From an uncultured Campylobacter sp. (GTDB lineage Bacteria > Campylobacterota > Campylobacteria > Campylobacterales > Campylobacteraceae): 8,815 bases of DNA. The stretch covers positions 1-8,815 of the forward strand of contig NZ_CALIMW010000166.1 in the NCBI RefSeq assembly GCF_938045405.1, in the 5' to 3' direction. Below are positions 5,301 to 8,815 of the stretch, piece by piece. Every line of letters begins with the position of its first letter. Within the stretch, counting starts at the first letter, position 1. Under the pieces are notes generated by a model. That model worked only from the letters and a program-made list of their open reading frames with translations. It was not told where the DNA came from and did not search any database. The position numbers and the translations under genes are program-made.

Positions 5301-6767
5301 ATGGGGCAAAAGACGATTTTACTTATCACCGACGGCATCGGCTTTAACGCGAGCGATAAATTTAACGCGTTTGCAAACGCGTTAAAGCCCGCCTATGATT
5401 ATCTTTTTAAAAATGTGCCCAATACGCTGCTGCGTACTTCCGGGCTTGCTGTGGGCTTGCCGCAGGGGCAGATGGGAAATAGTGAAGTAGGGCACATGAC
5501 GATCGGAAGCGGTAGAATTTTATATCAAAACCTAGTCAAAATCGATCGCGCGATCGATGAGGGCTCGCTTGAGAAAAACGAAGCGCTACAAAGCCTGCTT
5601 TCAAAGTGCCGCAGGCTGCACGTCATAGGGCTTTACAGCGACGGCGGCGTGCATTCGCATCTACGCCATTTCGACGCGATCTGCGAGATAGCGCAGAATG
5701 CGGGTTGCGAGACGTGGGCGCACGCTATCACCGACGGGCGCGACGTTTCGCCGAGCAGCGGAGCGGAATTTTTAAAGCATCTAGAGACTAAATTTAAAGT
5801 TGCTAGCGTGTGCGGGCGCTTTTACGCGATGGATCGCGACAAGCGCTTTGATCGCGTAAAGCGCGCTTACGACGTGCTTATGGGCGAAGCGGCGCCGCTT
5901 GAAATTTCGCCTAGCGAGTATGTGCTGCAAAGCTACGAGCACGGCGTGAGCGACGAGTTTATCGAGCCCGCGAGCTTTAGCGGCTTTAGCGGTATCGGCG
6001 CGGATGACGGAGTGATTTTTATAAATTTTAGAAACGATCGCGCCAGGGAGCTTTGTGCGGCTTTGGGCGATGAGAGTTTCGGCGAATTTGAGCGAAAATT
6101 CGTCGTGCAAAATTTAATCACGATGAGCGAATACGACGCGAGCTTTAAATTTCCTCTGCTTTTTGAGAAGCCCGTGCTTAAAAACACGCTTTGCGAAGTG
6201 ATCGCGGAAGCCGGTCTTACGCAGCTTCACACCGCCGAGACCGAAAAATACGCGCACGTGACGTTTTTCTTTAACGGCGGCGTCGAAGAGCCGCTTCCGA
6301 ACGAAACTCGCGTGCTGATCCCAAGCCCGAAAGTAAAAACCTACGACGAGCAGCCGCAGATGAGCGCACCTGCGGTATGCGACGCGGTGATCCGCGGCAT
6401 CGAAGCGGGGATCGATTTCATCGTCGTAAATTTCGCAAACGGCGATATGGTCGGCCACACGGGCAACTATGACGCCGCGGTAAAGGCGGTCGAAGCGGTG
6501 GATGAGTGCATCGGTAAAATTTTAAACGCGGCGAAGGCGCATGATTACGCCTACGTCCAGATCAGCGACCACGGCAACTGCGAGGCGATGCGAGACGCGG
6601 ACGGCGAAATTTTAACCAACCACACGACCTTTGACGTATTTTGTTTCGTCGCGGGCGAGGGCGTTCGCGAGCTAAAAAGTGGACTTGGGCTTAGCAACGT
6701 CGCAGCGACCGTGCTAAAGTTAATGGGGCTACCGAAGCCCGCGGAGATGGACGAAGCGCTATTTTGA
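5301..6767 (+). CDS. gpmI: 2,3-bisphosphoglycerate-independent phosphoglycerate mutase
   Basis: This cytoplasmic two-metal enzyme interconverts 3- and 2-phosphoglycerate in glycolysis and gluconeogenesis. The 488 residues show the alkaline-phosphatase-superfamily core: LITDGIG with metal ligand D11, the phosphoserine S61 in GQMGNSEVGHM, SDGGVHSH (113-120), TDGRDVSP (144-151), GRFYAMDRDKR (172-182), NFRNDRARE (242-250), EKYAHVTFFFNGG (315-327), and the second metal set NGDMVGH (380-386), SDHGN (422-426) and H441. The substrate-binding insertion characteristic of the cofactor-independent type is present, and the length is normal. AGGAG lies 5 nt before the ATG. It is divergent from mraY and 101 bp upstream of fabG; this neighbourhood matches that of other Campylobacter. 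Confidence 0.97.
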   Translation: MGQKTILLITDGIGFNASDKFNAFANALKPAYDYLFKNVPNTLLRTSGLAVGLPQGQMGNSEVGHMTIGSGRILYQNLVKIDRAIDEGSLEKNEALQSLLSKCRRLHVIGLYSDGGVHSHLRHFDAICEIAQNAGCETWAHAITDGRDVSPSSGAEFLKHLETKFKVASVCGRFYAMDRDKRFDRVKRAYDVLMGEAAPLEISPSEYVLQSYEHGVSDEFIEPASFSGFSGIGADDGVIFINFRNDRARELCAALGDESFGEFERKFVVQNLITMSEYDASFKFPLLFEKPVLKNTLCEVIAEAGLTQLHTAETEKYAHVTFFFNGGVEEPLPNETRVLIPSPKVKTYDEQPQMSAPAVCDAVIRGIEAGIDFIVVNFANGDMVGHTGNYDAAVKAVEAVDECIGKILNAAKAHDYAYVQISDHGNCEAMRDADGEILTNHTTFDVFCFVAGEGVRELKSGLGLSNVAATVLKLMGLPKPAEMDEALF

Positions 6768-6815
6768 AATTTCGACAGCGTGGGCTGCGAGCAGATTTAA
6801 ACGGCTAAGATTTAG

Positions 6816-6835
6816 GTAAATTTGGATAAATTTAC
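6816..6835. promoter_or_regulatory. Perfect inverted repeat upstream of fabG
   Basis: GTAAATTT and AAATTTAC form perfect 8-bp arms around GGAT, ending 33 nt before the fabG ATG. It is AT-rich and lacks a T tract, so it is a poor terminator candidate. It could be an operator for a dimeric repressor or a weak RNA hairpin. AAATTT words are common in this genome, so chance is possible. Confidence 0.35.
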
Positions 6836-6868
6836 GCTAGATATTAAAATTTTAACAAAAGGACAAGT

Positions 6869-7612
6869 ATGAAATTTAGTGGAAAAAACGTTTTAATTAC
6901 CGGCGCGAGCCGCGGTATCGGCGCGCAGATCGCAAGGACTTTGGCAGGCTACGGGCTTAAGGTGTGGATCAATTATCGCTCAAGCCCTGAGCCTGCCGAT
7001 GCGCTGCTAGAGGAGATCCGCGCAAACGGTGGAGAGGGCGCCGTGATAAAATTTGACGCGACGAACGAGGCGGAATTTAGCGAGGCGATTGCCCTGATCG
7101 CGCAAAGCGACGGCGAGCTAAGCTATCTCGTAAATAACGCGGGCGTCACGAACGACAAGCTCGCGCTTAGGATGAAGCTGGAAGACTTCATGGGCGTGAT
7201 CGAAGCAAATTTAAGCAGCGCCTTCATCGGCTGCCGCGAAGCTCTAAAATTAATGAGCAAAAAGCGATTCGGCGCGGTCGTAAATATCGCCTCGATCGTC
7301 GGCGAAATGGGCAACGCCGGGCAGGTCAATTACAGCGCGAGCAAGGGCGGAATGATCGCGATGAGCAAGAGCTTTGCAAAAGAGGGCGCAGCGCGCGGCA
7401 TCCGCTTCAACTGCATAACTCCGGGCTTCATCGCTACGGATATGACGGATGCGCTAAGCGACGACGTAAAAGCAAGCTACGAAGCGAGCATCCCGCTTAA
7501 GCGTCTCGGAAGCACGAGCGACGTCGCCGAAGGAGTTGCGTTTTTGCTTAGCGACGGCGCGGGCTACATTACCGGAGAGTCGCTTAAAATCAACGGCGGG
7601 CTCTATATGTAG
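6869..7612 (+). CDS. fabG: 3-oxoacyl-[acyl-carrier-protein] reductase
   Basis: FabG uses NADPH to reduce beta-ketoacyl-ACP to beta-hydroxyacyl-ACP in the fatty acid elongation cycle. The 247 residues are a classical short-chain dehydrogenase: cofactor loop TGASRGIG (11-18), NNAG (89-92), and the catalytic tetrad N114, S142, Y155 and K159 (YSASK at 155-159). PGFIATDMT (185-193) and the C-terminal GGLYM are typical of FabG. AAAAGGA lies 5 nt before the ATG. Its neighbours acpP and fabF, in the same direction, confirm the fatty-acid role over other dehydrogenases. In C. jejuni, as I recall, several genes, including a fumarate reductase-type cluster, separate fabG from acpP; here they are absent. 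Confidence 0.96.
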   Translation: MKFSGKNVLITGASRGIGAQIARTLAGYGLKVWINYRSSPEPADALLEEIRANGGEGAVIKFDATNEAEFSEAIALIAQSDGELSYLVNNAGVTNDKLALRMKLEDFMGVIEANLSSAFIGCREALKLMSKKRFGAVVNIASIVGEMGNAGQVNYSASKGGMIAMSKSFAKEGAARGIRFNCITPGFIATDMTDALSDDVKASYEASIPLKRLGSTSDVAEGVAFLLSDGAGYITGESLKINGGLYM

Positions 7613-7644
7613 CGTTAAATAGCGGAATTTAAGGTTAAATATTA

Positions 7645-7650
7645 TAGAAT
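7645..7650 (+). promoter_or_regulatory. Candidate -10 box of acpP
   Basis: TAGAAT (5 of 6 to consensus) lies 30 nt before the acpP ATG and would give a leader of about 25 nt. A separate promoter would fit the need for abundant carrier protein. No -35 is seen. Confidence 0.3.
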
Positions 7651-7680
7651 TACGCGGTATTTTTTTAAAGGAGTGCTAAA

Positions 7681-7917
7681 ATGGCAGTATTTGAAGATGT
7701 AAGAGACGTAGTTGTAGAGCAACTAAGCGTTAGCCCGGATCAGGTTAAACTTGACTCTAAAATTATCGAGGATTTGGGCGCGGACTCTCTTGACGTAGTT
7801 GAGCTAGTAATGGCTTTAGAGGAGAAATTCGGTATTGAGATCCCAGATAGCGAGTCCGAAAAATTAGTAAGCATTAAAGACGTAGTAGATTATATAGAAA
7901 ATTTGCCTAAGAAATAA
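7681..7917 (+). CDS. acpP: Acyl carrier protein
   Basis: This small acidic cytoplasmic protein carries growing acyl chains on a 4'-phosphopantetheine attached to Ser. The 78 residues match the family length. The attachment site is S36 in the motif GADSLD (33-38), followed by the recognition helix VVELVMALEEKFGIEIPD. A strong AAAGGAG lies 7 nt before the ATG. Codon use is more AT-rich (GTA, TTA, ATT, GAT) than in gpmI and fabG, as expected for a very highly expressed gene. It sits 68 bp after fabG and 18 bp before fabF, the usual acpP-fabF pair. Confidence 0.98.
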   Translation: MAVFEDVRDVVVEQLSVSPDQVKLDSKIIEDLGADSLDVVELVMALEEKFGIEIPDSESEKLVSIKDVVDYIENLPKK

Positions 7918-7923
7918 AATTTT

Positions 7924-7930
7924 AAGGAAG
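7924..7930 (+). promoter_or_regulatory. Ribosome binding site fixing the fabF TTG start
   Basis: AAGGAAG ends 5 nt before TTG 7936. Starting there yields the conserved N-terminus MKRVVVTGIG; the first in-frame ATG (7966) would cut off this conserved strand and loop. Confidence 0.7.
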
Positions 7931-7935
7931 CGGTT

Positions 7936-8815
7936 TTGAAACGAGTCGTAGTAACGGGCATCGGGATGATAACCTCTCTCGGGCTTGACAAACAGAGCAG
8001 TTTTGAAAATATCTGTAACGGAAAAACCGGGGTTGATAAAATTTCGCTCTTTGACGCTAGCGAATTTCCGGTTCAAATTGCAGCTGAAGTAAAAGGTTTC
8101 GATCCTTCGAGCGTAATCGAGGATGGAAAAGAGATAAAAAAGATGGATAGATTTATCCAACTCGGGCTTAAAGCCGCGGGTGAAGCTATGGATGACGCTA
8201 AATTTAGTGGTTTCGATAGCGACGAATTCGGCGTTAGCTCGGCTAGCGGTATCGGCGGTTTACCGAATATCGAGATAAATGCCAATACCTGCTTGCAGCG
8301 CGGCCCTAGGCGAATTTCTCCGTTTTTTATCCCCTCTGCGTTAGTAAATATGCTCGGCGGCTTTGTTTCGATATATTATAAATTAAAAGGTCCGAATTTA
8401 TCCAGCGTTACGGCTTGTGCGGCTTCTGCGCATGCGATTATGGACGCTGCAAGAGTTATCATGATCGGCGAAGCGAAAAAGATGCTTGCAGTGGGAGCCG
8501 AGGCTGCGGTTTGTCCTGTAGGTATCGGCGGATTTGCCGCGATGAAGGCACTTTGTGCTAGAAACGACGATCCTGCGCACGCTTCACGTCCGTTTGATGC
8601 GGAGCGAAATGGCTTTGTAATGGGCGAAGGCGCGGCGGCTTTGGTTTTAGAAGAGCTAGAAGACGCAAAAGCGCGCGGTGCTAAAATTTACGGCGAGCTC
8701 GTAGGATTCGGCGCTAGCGGCGATGCTTATCATATCACTTCACCTAGCCTAGACGGTCCGATCCGCGCTATGAAAAAGGCCTACGAGATGGCGGGACGCC
8801 CGAAGATTGATTATA
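7936..8815 (+). CDS. fabF: Beta-ketoacyl-[acyl-carrier-protein] synthase II, 5' part
   Basis: FabF condenses malonyl-ACP with acyl-ACP to elongate fatty acids. The frame opens at TTG 7936 and remains open to the window edge, so 293 codons of a usual ~410 are present. Thiolase-fold marks: VVVTGIGMITSLG (4-16), KKMDRF (68-73), SASGIGGL (102-109), GPRRISPFFIPSALVNM (123-139), and the nucleophile C161 in VTACAASAHA. RPFDAERNGFVMGEGAAALVLE (218-239) follows. The two catalytic His residues lie beyond the window. It is probably co-transcribed with acpP, whose product is its substrate carrier. A TTG start is supported by the spacing of AAGGAAG and by family conservation. Confidence 0.96.
   Translation, partial: MKRVVVTGIGMITSLGLDKQSSFENICNGKTGVDKISLFDASEFPVQIAAEVKGFDPSSVIEDGKEIKKMDRFIQLGLKAAGEAMDDAKFSGFDSDEFGVSSASGIGGLPNIEINANTCLQRGPRRISPFFIPSALVNMLGGFVSIYYKLKGPNLSSVTACAASAHAIMDAARVIMIGEAKKMLAVGAEAAVCPVGIGGFAAMKALCARNDDPAHASRPFDAERNGFVMGEGAAALVLEELEDAKARGAKIYGELVGFGASGDAYHITSPSLDGPIRAMKKAYEMAGRPKIDY

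Overview
The window looks like a chromosomal segment of a Campylobacter species (Campylobacterota, formerly epsilon-proteobacteria). The evidence is the divergent order murD-mraY / gpmI-fabG-acpP-fabF, protein wording that closely matches Campylobacter orthologues as I remember them (the MurD block around SPACASLDQF, the MraY ending LKLR, the FabF start KRVVVTGIG), abundant AAATTT-type words, and promoters with good -10 but poor -35 elements. Coding GC is higher than in C. jejuni, so a member of the gracilis/concisus/showae side of the genus is plausible. The species is an inference.

Layout. Bases 1-773 are non-coding, AT-rich and full of degenerate repeats. Bases 774-1274 (+) encode a secreted ComEA-type helix-hairpin-helix DNA-binding protein with an unusual lysine-rich, histone-H1-like tail, followed by a strong hairpin terminator. 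Bases 1330-2444 are gene-poor: they hold a tRNA-Phe gene (1820-1895, -), a 55-codon reading frame that seems to continue after a frameshift (2044-2261, +), and a short coding-like relic (1600-1695, -). Bases 2445-5102 (-) form a tight peptidoglycan operon, mraY then murD. An unannotated 38-residue frame sits exactly between them, starting 1 nt after the mraY stop and overlapping the murD start as ATGA. MurD itself carries an insertion of about 82 residues of low complexity in its C-terminal domain. Bases 5103-5300 are a divergent promoter region. Bases 5301-8815 (+) hold gpmI (glycolysis), fabG, acpP and the 5' part of fabF (fatty acid synthesis); fabF starts with TTG and runs off the window.

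How the genes fit together. MraY makes lipid I, and MurD adds D-Glu in the preceding cytoplasmic steps of murein precursor synthesis. GpmI interconverts 3- and 2-phosphoglycerate. FabG, AcpP and FabF are the reductase, carrier and condensing enzyme of the type II fatty acid elongation cycle. The ComEA-like protein would bind incoming DNA in the periplasm during natural transformation. No mobile element, CRISPR array or defence system is visible. The items most worth following up are the coupled small ORF between mraY and murD, the MurD insertion, and the H1-like tail on ComEA.
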